Shown here: positions 32,601-43,700 of the stretch, piece by piece | How positions within the stretch are numbered: position 1 is the stretch's first letter | Layout: the number at the start of each line of letters is the position of its first letter | Assembly: GCF_000760695.4 (NCBI RefSeq) | Contig: NZ_JHEG04000001.1 | Coordinates: 3,444,452-3,508,451, forward strand | Source: Tolypothrix bouteillei VB521301 | GTDB taxonomy: Bacteria > Cyanobacteriota > Cyanobacteriia > Cyanobacteriales > Nostocaceae | DNA length: 64,000 nucleotides | Reading direction: 5' to 3' | Notes under the pieces: model-generated | What the model was told of the DNA's origin: nothing | The model's input: the letters and a program-made list of their open reading frames with translations, nothing else | Database searches by the model: none | Translations under genes and position numbers: made by a program

Positions 32601-34174
32601 AAACAGGATCGAACCAGAGTTCATTCCGCATCACTCGCAATAGTATTCTTGGCGATCTAACAGTCAAGCTTGTTGCTACCGGAACTGCCAATCAACAAGA
32701 TTACTCTCTTTCTACTAATGGATTATCAGTGGTAATTCCGAAAGGACAAAGTTTTGTTGATGTTAACTTCACGGCTATTGATGATACCATTCCTGAGTTA
32801 GAAGAAACCGTACAATTTACTTTAGCTTCCGATAATCAATATAAAGTCGATCCAAGTAAGAGCAGTGTGGCGCTAACAATTGCGGCAAATGACCCTATTT
32901 CCTATAGTCTTTTTACAACAACCACTAAAGTTACAGAAAATGGGAACCCACAACTGACTTTTGATGTGACTCGCAGTGGGGGTATTGGAATAGGAAGTAC
33001 TGTCGATTATGCTTTTAGTGGAATAGCAGTTTTTAATAAGGATTACAACAACGTACTATTTGCTGGAACTCCAATTACCCCAAGTGGAACTTTAAGCTTT
33101 GCACCAGGAGAAACAACAAAGAGTATAACGCTAAATATTGTTGATGACAGCGATTTTGAAAATCAAGAAGATCTCGTCCTCACGCTGAAAAACCCCAATC
33201 TAAAAGCACCCCCAGAAAGTTCCCAAATTAGTCAAGCAGAAGCGATTGTCTCTATTACTGATAATGATTCTAAACCCAGGATTAAGATTGAGGATTTCAC
33301 TATCAAAGAAGGTAAAACTGCATTGATAACAGTTAGTTTGTCTCAGGAAAGTTATGAGCAAGTTACGGTAAACTACAAAACGACTGATGGAACAGCTAAA
33401 GCTGGGAGTGATTACAAGAGTATTGACTTAACCCCACTGATTTTTAACCCAGGAGAAGTTAGTAAAACTATTGAGGTTGTCGCATATCGCGATTTTGAGT
33501 TTGAAGAATCAGAAACATTCTTAGTGGAACTTAGCAATGCCAGAAATGCTTCTATTGAGAAGAACCAAGCTATCGGTACTATTAGTATTCCAAATCTGGT
33601 TCAGGATACATCCAATGTTAACTATTTAATAGGAACTGATGAAAGCGATCGCATTCTTGGTGCTGATGGTGATGATATAATTATCGGTGGCTTGGAAGGC
33701 GATGAGATTGATGCTGGTGAAGGTAACGATACTGTATTTGGTGACTCAATTAATAGTGTAGCAAACAGCACATCTTACTTGAAGGATATCATCAAAGGTG
33801 GTAATGGTAGCGATCGCATCTTTGGTGGGGATGGGGATGATGTACTGTACGGTGAGTCTGGTGATGACTGGATTTGGGGTAACGACGGTCAGGACCGACT
33901 TTGGGGCGGTGCTGGAAACGATTACCTAACAGGAGGTCTGGGAAATGATACCTTTGTTTTGGCTGCTAATGAAGGAACTGATACTATCACCGATTTTCGT
34001 GTAGGAGAGGATGGCATTGGCTTATCTGGAAGTTTGACATATTCTGCTTTGACCGTCCGTCAAATCCTTGACAACACCTTTATTTTTGACAATTCCAACC
34101 AAAAAATTCTGGCAATTCTAAATGGTGTTCAAGCAGCAACTCTGCAAGAGTCAGTTTTCACTCCAGCAGTTTAG
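29603..34174 (+). CDS. Giant RTX-type protein: cadherin-like, lamin-tail and Calx-beta domains
   Basis: 1523 residues, GTG start with AAGGA 7 bases upstream and no signal peptide, as expected for type I secretion. In order: an N-terminal domain (about 1-218, GDIAIVGYVSNGNPD), three cadherin-like repeats of about 120 residues (220-580, each with SED..Y.FT..DFKF and GQLFLD...N.N), a linker domain, a lamin-tail domain (about 700-820, VVINEVAWMGTS.. NAEWIELYN), four Calx-beta-like domains (about 870-1335), and RTX repeats (about 1345-1480, GGxGxDxxx nonamers such as GGDGDDVLYGESGDD) ending in a hydrophobic tail. Probably a calcium-dependent surface or secreted adhesion protein. Its C-terminus is closely similar to the two giant proteins downstream. 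Confidence 0.85.
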   Translation: MATTTFKPGDIAIVGYVSNGNPDLFSFVNLVSIPAGTIIYFTNNGWTGTGFNGVTSTNAVGGENLIRFTADSDIAAGTVIRNTDTSSNFTWTNSGAIGAGGDYGDLSLKESGDQIAIVQSTDSTNPLSNFTSIYQIDNTNFFENANSTTTGSIVAGLSEINKTAVLLKNQATSGVFDLRIFSSGTKQEWLEAISNSSNWKFGSDTSLPSGNITVSQTPNNPPTATDSVVTFSEDTAYTFTTADFKFADPDSGDTLKSVVITVLPTKGQLFLDNDNDGNQGTSEAIAQNQLIQVADFGKLKFKPAENANGDNYASFQFKVNDGKGISTSAYKMTLNVTPVNDPPTAANGTINLSEDSVYAFTNADFKFTSIDSNDSLQAVQITQLPSAGQLFLDENNNGNQDADEAVTPNKAIPVAELSKLKFKPASNANGDGYTSFQFKVSDGTEMSASAYTITVNVAAVNDAPTAENNTASLNEDNAYTFSAADFKFQDADTSNTLQSIQITQLPTFGQLFLDGNNNNQQDTGEAIITKGDTIQVSALGNLKFKPGTNGNGDNYSNFQFRVGDGTDFSASAYTMTFNVAAVNDAPSFIIGADRSVDASVGEQRVDAWATGFNPGGGTDELTQSLVAYNIVSNSNSVIFAVAPTIDTTGKLTYTPAASLGKTGTAIIGVTVQDNGGTDKGGIDTSTTQFFKITVNSNIAARDVVINEVAWMGTSADSNAEWIELYNTTSRDIDLGGWTLKSSSGGLNITIPTGTVIKGGQYFLLEGGNDETIKDISADLIFTGTLSNDGESLTLKTPDNVEIDTANGSGDVWPAGVYATSSPNVGISMERINSKQADTDSNWHNNNGVKRNGTDANGNPVYGTPKAANSFYIPPEVIVNLDPNLTTTEGGSTTSFTVKLRTIPTADVTIKLNSSNLQEGQLSTNSLTFTPNNWNIPQIVTITGQDDSMVDGNTDYKIVLEPTISTDPNYNNINPEDITLINNDNDILTVQIATLQSNVSETGSNQSSFRITRNSILGDLTVKLVATGTANQQDYSLSTNGLSVVIPKGQSFVDVNFTAIDDTIPELEETVQFTLASDNQYKVDPSKSSVALTIAANDPISYSLFTTTTKVTENGNPQLTFDVTRSGGIGIGSTVDYAFSGIAVFNKDYNNVLFAGTPITPSGTLSFAPGETTKSITLNIVDDSDFENQEDLVLTLKNPNLKAPPESSQISQAEAIVSITDNDSKPRIKIEDFTIKEGKTALITVSLSQESYEQVTVNYKTTDGTAKAGSDYKSIDLTPLIFNPGEVSKTIEVVAYRDFEFEESETFLVELSNARNASIEKNQAIGTISIPNLVQDTSNVNYLIGTDESDRILGADGDDIIIGGLEGDEIDAGEGNDTVFGDSINSVANSTSYLKDIIKGGNGSDRIFGGDGDDVLYGESGDDWIWGNDGQDRLWGGAGNDYLTGGLGNDTFVLAANEGTDTITDFRVGEDGIGLSGSLTYSALTVRQILDNTFIFDNSNQKILAILNGVQAATLQESVFTPAV

Positions 34175-34435
34175 CGCTCTCTGTGTTGCTGAAGTCCTCG
34201 CTCCGGTGGCTCCCTCCGCCTGGGAAGGCATGTTTGGAGGTTTTGCCTCAATTGTGTCACCGGGAGACAAAGCCCAAAACATCCATACATTCATTTCAGC
34301 TAAACCAGCCGCCAGCTGGGGTGCGTGAGCCAAAGGAGATTTAATTTCTGTTTTCTTACTTGTATAAAATAATTTACTTATTCTTGGAGTTACTACTTGC
34401 TTAACTTTGCAGCCGAGACTATTTTTTTTCAGTAC

Positions 34436-34448
34436 AACTACGCTAGTT
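34436..34448. promoter_or_regulatory. Conserved palindrome in leader, copy 1
   Basis: AACTACGCTAGTT is a perfect inverted repeat of 5 bp around CGC. The identical 13 bases recur at 44053-44065 in the leader of the next giant gene, followed in both by GTTA and, about 15 bases on, GCATAAATTGTGAT. It may be an operator; this is inferred only from conservation and symmetry. Confidence 0.4.
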
Positions 34449-34653
34449 GTTAGCTTATATACAGCATAAATTGTGATGTAGACCGAAAACCGTAACTTCT
34501 ACCAAACTGTATGGAGGTAAGGATGGTTAGGTTTACTGCTGTTCTGATATTGGGGCAGAATGCTTCGCGCAAAAGAAAATTCTGTGCTTCAACGTTGCTC
34601 TGATGTTAGCTCCAGCAATTGCTACGCAAACAAAGTAATAAGACTATTTCTTT

Positions 34654-34679
34654 GAGTCAGCAGGTATCTGTTTTGACTC
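34654..34679 (+). promoter_or_regulatory. Conserved hairpin before the start codon, copy 1
   Basis: GAGTCA (34654-34659) pairs with TGACTC (34674-34679), and inside it CAG and CTG pair around GTAT. The same 26 bases occur at 44194-44219 with one base change (T to C). It ends 26 bases before the chosen ATG and may influence translation or transcript stability. Confidence 0.45.
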
Positions 34680-34705
34680 TAATTTCTATTGGGATAAAAG
34701 CAACT

Positions 34706-37700
34706 ATGATGGAATCAACAGAGCATACTACCCAAAATCCTCAGGAAAATTATAACGAAGAAATTATTCTTCCTAATAGCGATCGCGAAAATCTCAATAT
34801 TATCTTCATAGACACAACGGTTCCAGACTATCAAAGCTTAATATTGGGCATACAATCGGATAGCCAAGTTGTTATTCTGGACCCGACAAAAGACGGAATC
34901 ACCCAAATCACAGAAATTTTGCAGAATGGCAAATATCAGTCCGTTCATATTGTTTCCCACGGGGCGGAAGGTAGCTTGCAACTGGGGTCAGCGCAATTCA
35001 ATAGCGATACCTTATCTCTCTACACGCAACAGCTATCGCAGTGGGCAAACTTCTTGACAGACGGTGCTGATATTTTGCTTTATGGATGTAATGTGGCATC
35101 TGGAGAGAGGGGAGAAGCTTTTGTACAGCAACTGAGCCAGCTCGTGGGTGCTGATATTGCTGCATCGGATGACTTGACCGGAAGTGCAGCTAGCGGGGGT
35201 GATTGGGATCTTGAGGTAGCTACTGGCTTTATTGAAGCACCCCTGGCGTTTCAGGTTGGGGTGATGGAAGCTTATAGCAAAGTGTTGGGAATCTTTGAAG
35301 TTACAAATACCAATGACAGCGGGCTTGGTTCTTTGCGACAAGCTATTCTTGATGCCAATGCGACTGCTGGTGATGATACGATTTTATTCACTGGCATCTT
35401 CACAGACACAAATCCAGACACAATTACTCTCACTTCAGGAGAACTCACTGTTACTGAAGCTGTAACACTTGTAGGTAGTGGGGCAAACAGCCTGACAATC
35501 AGTGGGAATAATCTTTCTCGTATCTTTTCTGCTACAGCACCCCTTACCATAGCCAAGTTGAAGATAACTGGCGGAAACGCGATCGCGGGCAATGGCGGTG
35601 CTATTTACAGCAATAGCAGTGTTATTATCAACAATAGTACCATTTCCGGTAACACTGCGAACGGTGACGGTGGCGGCATTTGGAGCAGTGGCAATGTTAC
35701 CATTGCCAACAGCACTATTTCTGGTAACACAGCTTCGTCAGGTGGAGGGGTTTATAGCGCTAATAACATTGCGATCGCCAACAGCACTATTTCTGGGAAT
35801 ACAGCGAAAGGTTCTGGAGGGGGAGTTTTTGGTAGCAATGGAACTATCAGTAACAGTACTATTACAGAGAATATTGCTGATAGCGATAATGACAATATCG
35901 GTGATGGTGGTGGTGTTTACAACAATGGTGGAACGATTAGCGTTGTTAATAGCATCATTGCTGGCAATAGTGACAAAGGCAATCAAGCTTCTGATGTTGC
36001 TGGTAGCACTTTCAACGGTAATGCGAATAACCTGATTGGTAGTGTTAGTGGTATATCTTCAAGCACTCTTGGCACTGGTTCAGATATTATCGCCTCCGAT
36101 CCCAAACTTGCTCCTTTAGCTGATAATGGTGGTCCTACCCAGACTCACGCTCTGCTTATAGGTAGCCCCGCTATTAATGCAGGTAGCAACACACAAAGCA
36201 ACCCAAATTTACCAACAACAGATCAACGAGGCAGTACGCGAACTATTGGTAATATTGTTGACATTGGTGCCATTGAATCTGATTTTGTTCCTCCAAAAGT
36301 TAACTTCGGTGTTGCCACCTACAGTATTGCAGAAGACAATAACGCGATCGCAGTTGAGATCTCTGTTACCTTAGACAGTATTCCACCAACTGACGTGACT
36401 GTCCCGATTGTTATCAACAGTAACAGTACAGCCACAGCAGACCAAGATTATACTGTTTCCTCAAGCGCTGTCACCTTTACGGCAGGCGCAACAGGTACAG
36501 AGTTAACAAAAGTTTTTACTGTTACCATCAAACCCGACACTCTCCCGGAGAATGACGAAACAATTGTATTCAACTTTGGCGCTCTTAAAGGTGCGGTCGC
36601 CGGAACAATAACAGAAACGACTCTGACTATTGCTGCTAATGACCCTATTGTGTACGGTATTTCTACCACAACGACAACTCCTATTGATGAAGGTAATAGT
36701 GGCACTAAGAGCATTACCCTTACTGTGACTCGAAGTGGGGGTACTGGAGTAGAAAGTACAGTAGACTTTGCCTTAAACGGAACAGCAACTTTTGGTAATG
36801 ATTACAACATTACTGTTGAAAGTGGAGGAACTTCCTCATCTGGAACTATAAACTTTGCTCCTGGAGAGACACAGAAGACAATTACAGTCGATCTTGTAGG
36901 TGATGATGTATATGAAACCAATGAAGATATTACGGTTACTTTAAGCAATCCCCAGCCAACCACTGCTCCTGCAAATTCAACAATTGAGACAAGTGCAGCA
37001 GCAGTAACAATCGCGATCGTGAATGATGATGCTGTTCCCAGTGTCAGTATCGAGGATGTCACTGTCAATGAAGGCGACACAGCAACATTAACCGTCACCT
37101 TATCCAACCCCAGCTATCAAACCATTAATGTTAGCTACAGCACCAGCGATGGCACTGCGACAACTGGAGATGACGATTATGTAACACCCACCGCATCAAC
37201 AATCACCTTTGCACCGGGCGAAACCAGCAAAACCATTACCGTCGTCACCCAACAGGACAACAAATTTGAATTAGACGAGACATTTAAAGTTCAACTGACA
37301 CCTGAGAGCAATGCCACATTAGGAAGCAAAGGTGAGGCGGTTGTCACGATCGAGAATGATGATGCTGTTCCCAGTGTCAGTATTGAGGATGTCACTGTCA
37401 ATGAAGGTGAAACAGCAACATTAACCGTCACCTTATCCAACCCCAGCGCTCAAACCATTAATGTTAACTACAGCACCAGCGATGGCACTGCGACAATTGG
37501 AGATAACGATTATGTGGTACCCACCACATCAACAATCACCTTCGATCCGGGCGAAACCAGCAAAACCATTACCGTCGTCAGCCAACCTGACAGCAAATTT
37601 GAATTAGACGAGACATTTAAAGTTCAGCTAGCACCCGACAGCAATGCCACATTAGGAAGCAAAGGTGAGGCGGTTGTCACGATCGAGAATGATGATGCTG

Positions 37701-40700
37701 TTCCCAGTGTCAGTATTGAGGATGTCACTGTCAATGAAGGTGAAACAGCAACATTAACCGTCACCTTATCCAACCCCAGCGCTCAAACCATTAATGTTAG
37801 CTACAGTATCAGCGATGGCACTGCGACAATTGGAGATAACGATTATGTGACACCCACCACATCAACAATCACCTTCGCTCCGGGCGAAACCAGCAAAACC
37901 ATTACCGTCGTCAGCCAACAGGACAGCAAATTTGAATTAGACGAGACATTTAAAGTTCAGCTAGCACCTGATAGCAATGCCACATTGGGAAGCAAAGGTG
38001 AGGCGGTTGTCACGATCGAGAATGATGATGCTGTTCCCAGTGTCAGTATTGAGGATGTCACTGTTAATGAAGGTGAAACAGCAACATTAACCGTCACCTT
38101 GTCCAACCCCAGCGCTCAAACCATTAATGTTAGCTACAGCACCAGCGATGGTACCGCAACAATTGGAGATAACGATTATGTGACACCCACCACATCAACA
38201 ATCACCTTCGATCCGGGCGAAACTAGCAAAACCATTACCGTCGTCACCCAACCTGACAGCAAATTTGAATTAGACGAGACATTCAAAGTTCAACTGACAC
38301 CTGAGAGCAATGCCACATTAGGAAGCAAAGGTGAGGCGGTTGTCACGATCGAGAATGATGATGCTGTTCCCAGTGTCAGTATTAGTGATGACGTGACGAT
38401 TAATGAAGGTGAAACAGCAACATTAACTGTCACCTTGTCCAACCCCAGCGCTCAAACCATTAATGTTAACTACAGTATCAGCGATGGCACTGCGACAATT
38501 GGAGATAACGATTATGTGACACCCACCACATCAACAATCACCTTCGCTCCGGGCGAAACCAGCAAAACCATTACCGTCGTCACCCAACAGGACAGCAAAT
38601 TTGAATTAGACGAGACATTTAAAGTTCAGCTGACACCTGAGAGCAATGCCACATTAGGAAGCAAAGGTGAGGCGGTTGTCACGATCGAGAATGATGATGC
38701 TGTTCCCAGTGTCAGTATTAGTGATAACGTGACGATTAATGAAGGTGAAACAGCAACATTAACTGTCACCTTGTCCAACCCCAGCGCTCAAACCATTAAT
38801 GTTAACTACAGTATCAGCGATGGTACTGCGACAATTGGAGATAACGATTATGTGACACCCACCACATCAACAATCACCTTCGCTCCGGGCGAAACCAGCA
38901 AAACCATTACCGTCGTCAGCCAACAGGACAGCAAATTTGAATCAGACGAGACATTTAAAGTTCAGCTGACACCTGAGAGCAATGCCACATTGGGAAGTAA
39001 AGGTGAGGCGGTTGTCACTATCAAGAATGATGATGCTGTTCCCAGTGTCAGCATTGAGGATGTCACTGTCAATGAAGGTGACACAGCAACATTAACCGTC
39101 ACCTTATCCAACCCCAGCGCTCAAACCATTAATGTTAGCTACAGTATCAGCGATGGCACTGCGACAATTGGAGATAACGATTATGTGACACCCACCGCAT
39201 CAACAATCACCTTCGATCCGGGCGAAACCAGCAAAACCATTACCGTCGTCACCCAACAGGACAGCAAATTTGAATTAGACGAGACATTTAAAGTTCAGCT
39301 AGCACCCGACAGCAATGCCACATTGGGAAGCAAAGGTGAGGCGGTTGTCACGATCGAGAATGATGATGCTGTTCCCAGTGTCAGTATTGAGGATGTCACT
39401 GTTAATGAAGGTGAAACAGCAACATTAACCGTCACCTTGTCCAACCCCAGCGCTCAAACCATTAATGTTAGCTACAGCACCAGCGATGGTACCGCAACAA
39501 TTGGAGATAACGATTATGTGACACCCACCACATCAACAATCACCTTCGATCCGGGCGAAACTAGCAAAACCATTACCGTCGTCACCCAACCTGACAGCAA
39601 ATTTGAATTAGACGAGACATTCAAAGTTCAACTGACACCTGAGAGCAATGCCACATTAGGAAGCAAAGGTGAGGCGGTTGTCACGATCGAGAATGATGAT
39701 GCTGTTCCCAGTGTCAGTATTAGTGATGACGTGACGATTAATGAAGGTGAAACAGCAACATTAACTGTCACCTTGTCCAACCCCAGCGCTCAAACCATTA
39801 ATGTTAACTACAGTATCAGCGATGGCACTGCGACAATTGGAGATAACGATTATGTGACACCCACCACATCAACAATCACCTTCGCTCCGGGCGAAACCAG
39901 CAAAACCATTACCGTCGTCACCCAACAGGACAGCAAATTTGAATTAGACGAGACATTTAAAGTTCAGCTGACACCTGAGAGCAATGCCACATTAGGAAGC
40001 AAAGGTGAGGCGGTTGTCACGATCGAGAATGATGATGCTGTTCCCAGTGTCAGTATTAGTGATAACGTGACGATTAATGAAGGTGAAACAGCAACATTAA
40101 CTGTCACCTTGTCCAACCCCAGCGCTCAAACCATTAATGTTAACTACAGTATCAGCGATGGTACTGCGACAATTGGAGATAACGATTATGTGACACCCAC
40201 CACATCAACAATCACCTTCGCTCCGGGCGAAACCAGCAAAACCATTACCGTCGTCAGCCAACAGGACAGCAAATTTGAATCAGACGAGACATTTAAAGTT
40301 CAGCTGACACCTGAGAGCAATGCCACATTGGGAAGTAAAGGTGAGGCGGTTGTCACTATCAAGAATGATGATGCTGTTCCCAGTGTCAGCATTGAGGATG
40401 TCACTGTCAATGAAGGTGACACAGCAACATTAACCGTCACCTTATCCAACCCCAGCGCTCAAACCATTAATGTTAGCTACAGTATCAGCGATGGCACTGC
40501 GACAATTGGAGATAACGATTATGTGACACCCACCGCATCAACAATCACCTTCGATCCGGGCGAAACCAGCAAAACCATTACCGTCGTCACCCAACAGGAC
40601 AGCAAATTTGAATTAGACGAGACATTTAAAGTTCAGCTAGTACCTGACAGCAATGCCACATTGGGAAGTAAAGGTGAGGCGGTTGTCACTATCAAGAATG

Positions 40701-43700
40701 ATGATGCTGTTCCCAGTGTCAGTATTGAGGATGTCACTGTCAATGAAGGTGAAACAGCAACATTAACCGTCACCTTATCCAACCCCAGCGCTCAAACCAT
40801 CAATGTTAACTACAGCACCAGCGATGGTACCGCGACAATTGGAGATAACGATTATGTGGCACACACCGCATCAACAATCACCTTCGCTCCGGGCGAAACC
40901 AGCAAAACCATTACCGTCGTCACCCAACAAGACAACAAATTTGAATTAGACGAGACATTTAAAGTTCAGCTAGTACCTGACAGCAATGCCACATTAGGAA
41001 GCAAAGGTGAGGCGGTTGTCACGATCGAGAATGATGATGCTGTTCCCAGTGTCAGTATTGAGGATGTCACTGTCAATGAAGGTGAAACAGCAACATTAAC
41101 CGTCACCTTATCCAACCCCAGCGCTCAAACCATTAATGTTAACTACAGCACCAGCGATGGCACTGCGACAATTGGAGATAACGATTATGTGGTACCCACC
41201 ACATCAACAATCACCTTCGATCCGGGCGAAACCAGCAAAACCATTACCGTCGTCAGCCAACCTGACAGCAAATTTGAATTAGACGAGACATTTAAAGTTC
41301 AGCTAGCACCCGACAGCAATGCCACATTAGGAAGCAAAGGTGAGGCGGTTGTCACGATCGAGAATGATGATGCTGTTCCCAGTGTCAGTATTGAGGATGT
41401 CACTGTCAATGAAGGTGAAACAGCAACATTAACCGTCACCTTATCCAACCCCAGCGCTCAAACCATCAATGTTAACTACAGCACCAGCGATGGTACCGCG
41501 ACAATTGGAGATAACGATTATGTGGTACCCACCGCATCAACAATCACCTTCGCTCCGGGCGAAACCAGCAAAACCATTACCGTCGTCACCCAACAGGACA
41601 GCAAATTTGAATTAGACGAGACATTTAAAGTTCAGCTAGCACCTGAGAGCAATGCCACATTGGGAAGCAAAGGTGAGGCGATTGTCACTATCAAGAATGA
41701 TGATGCTCTCCCCAGTATCAGTATTAGTGATGATGTGACAATTAACGAAGGTGGTACTGCCACATTTACTCTTACTCTTTCAAATCCCACCGCTCAATTT
41801 GTCACTGTCAATTACGCCACCAGTGATGGTAGCGCGACAAGTGTAGATGCTGATTACGAAGTTTTAAATGTTTCTACACTCGCTTTTGCTCCCGGTGAAA
41901 CCAGCAAAACCATCTCTGTTGTGACCAAACAAGACAACAAATTTGAAGTAGATGAGACATTCAGCATTCAGTTTTTTGACCCCAGCAATGCCAGTCTTAC
42001 CAAATCGCAGGCAACAGTGACGATCGCTAACGATGATGCACCGCCTAGTATCAAGATTGATGATGTCAGAATAACCGAGGGTAGTAATGCCAATTTTACC
42101 ATTACCCTCTCCAATCCCAGCAGTCAACAAATTACTGTCAATTACAACACCAGCGATGGGAGTGCTACAACTGTAGATGGTGATTATGAGGGCTTGAGCG
42201 GAGCTTCAGTCGTTTTTGCTCCTGGTGAAACTAGCAAGATTATTAGCGTGGTTACCAAAGATGACAACATCTTTGAGCTTGATGAGACATTTAACGTTAA
42301 CCTCTCTACATCTAGCAACGCTACTTTTGAAAAAGCCACAGGAATTGCTACTGTTACCAGTGAAGATCTTCAACCCAGTATCAGTATTGATGAGGTTGCG
42401 ATCGCCGGTGAAAATAACACTGCTACGTTCAATGTCACTCTCTCCAACCCCAGTACTCAACAAATCACAGTCAATTATAAAACTAGTAACGGTAGCGCTA
42501 TTGCAGACACCGATTACAATGCTTTGAATGACATTCTTACTTTTGCTCCTGGTGAAACCACCAAGACCATTAGCGTTGTTACAAAAGACGACAACATCTT
42601 TGAAGCTGATGAGACGTTTAATATTGAACTTTTTACACCAAGCAATGCAACTCTTGCCAAAGACAAGGGTCTTGTTGTTATCATTAGTGACGATCCAAAA
42701 CCAACTGTCAGTATTAGTGATGACGTTACCGTTACAGAAGGCGGTACTGCTACATTTACCCTGACCGTCTCCAACCCTAGCAGTCAACCAATTATTGTCA
42801 ACTATACTACCAGTGATGGGACAGCCACGGTTGTAGATAATGATTACAATGCTGTCAAGATGGGAACAATCACCTTTGCTCCTGGTGAAATGAGCAAGAC
42901 CATTGATATTGTAACTAAAAGCGATAAACAATTTGAGACTGATGAGAAATTCAACGTCAATTTCTCTCTTGCTCCAGAGAGTAACGCAACTCTCAGTAAA
43001 AACCAAGCCATTGTTACCGTCACCAACGATGACCCTCAACCTACCATAAGCATTCAGAATACCTTGTTAAAAGAAGGTGACACTGCCAATTTCTCTGTCA
43101 CTCTTTCCAATCCCAGTTATGAAGTGATTGAGGTCAGTTACAACACTGCTGATGGTAGCGCCACTATTGCAGATGGTGACTATATAGCAGGAACTAACAA
43201 ACTTATCTTCAATCCAACAGAAACCAACAAAACAATAAGTATTGCAACAAATATCGATGCGAAAATTGAGGATGTGGAGACATTCTCTGTGATACTTTCC
43301 GAGGCAAAAAATGCAACTATTTCCATTAACAAAGGAATTGGTGTCATTAACATTCCAACGATTTTAAACGGTACATCTGGACCAGATCTTTTAGTAGGAA
43401 CCCAAAATAGCGATCGCATTTATGGACTAGAGGATAATGACACTATCATCGGTGGCTTGGGATTTGATGAGATTGACGCAGGCGATGGTGACGATACCGT
43501 TTTTGGTGACACAGTCAATAGTGTTAGCAATAGTACCTCTATCAATAGCGATGTTATCAAAGGTGGTAACGGTAACGATCGCATCTTTGGTGGCGATGGG
43601 GATGACTGGGTTTACGGGGAAGCTGGTGACGACCTACTCTGGGGTAACGACGGTCAAGATCTACTTTGGGGCGGTGCTGGAAACGATTACCTTACAGGCG

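Larger units (their letters stand above)
34175..34705. other. Leader region of the second giant gene
   Basis: No gene. The first part carries a copy of a GGCTCC...CCTGGGA-type dispersed repeat (34195-34260). The second part, from about 34425, is clearly related to the leader of the third giant gene (44040-44245), including a palindrome and a hairpin listed separately. The sequence just before the ATG at 34706 (GGGATAAAAGC) is a weak ribosome binding site. Confidence 0.6.

Noticed and set aside
34619..34705. Upstream TTG start for the second giant gene
   Set aside because: It would translate through the leader hairpin conserved with the third gene; the ATG pair at 34706/34709 aligns with the paralog's ATG at 44246.
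37031..41704. Non-coding satellite or CRISPR-like array
   Set aside because: The 333/336-bp units keep one open frame throughout and encode Calx-beta domains.
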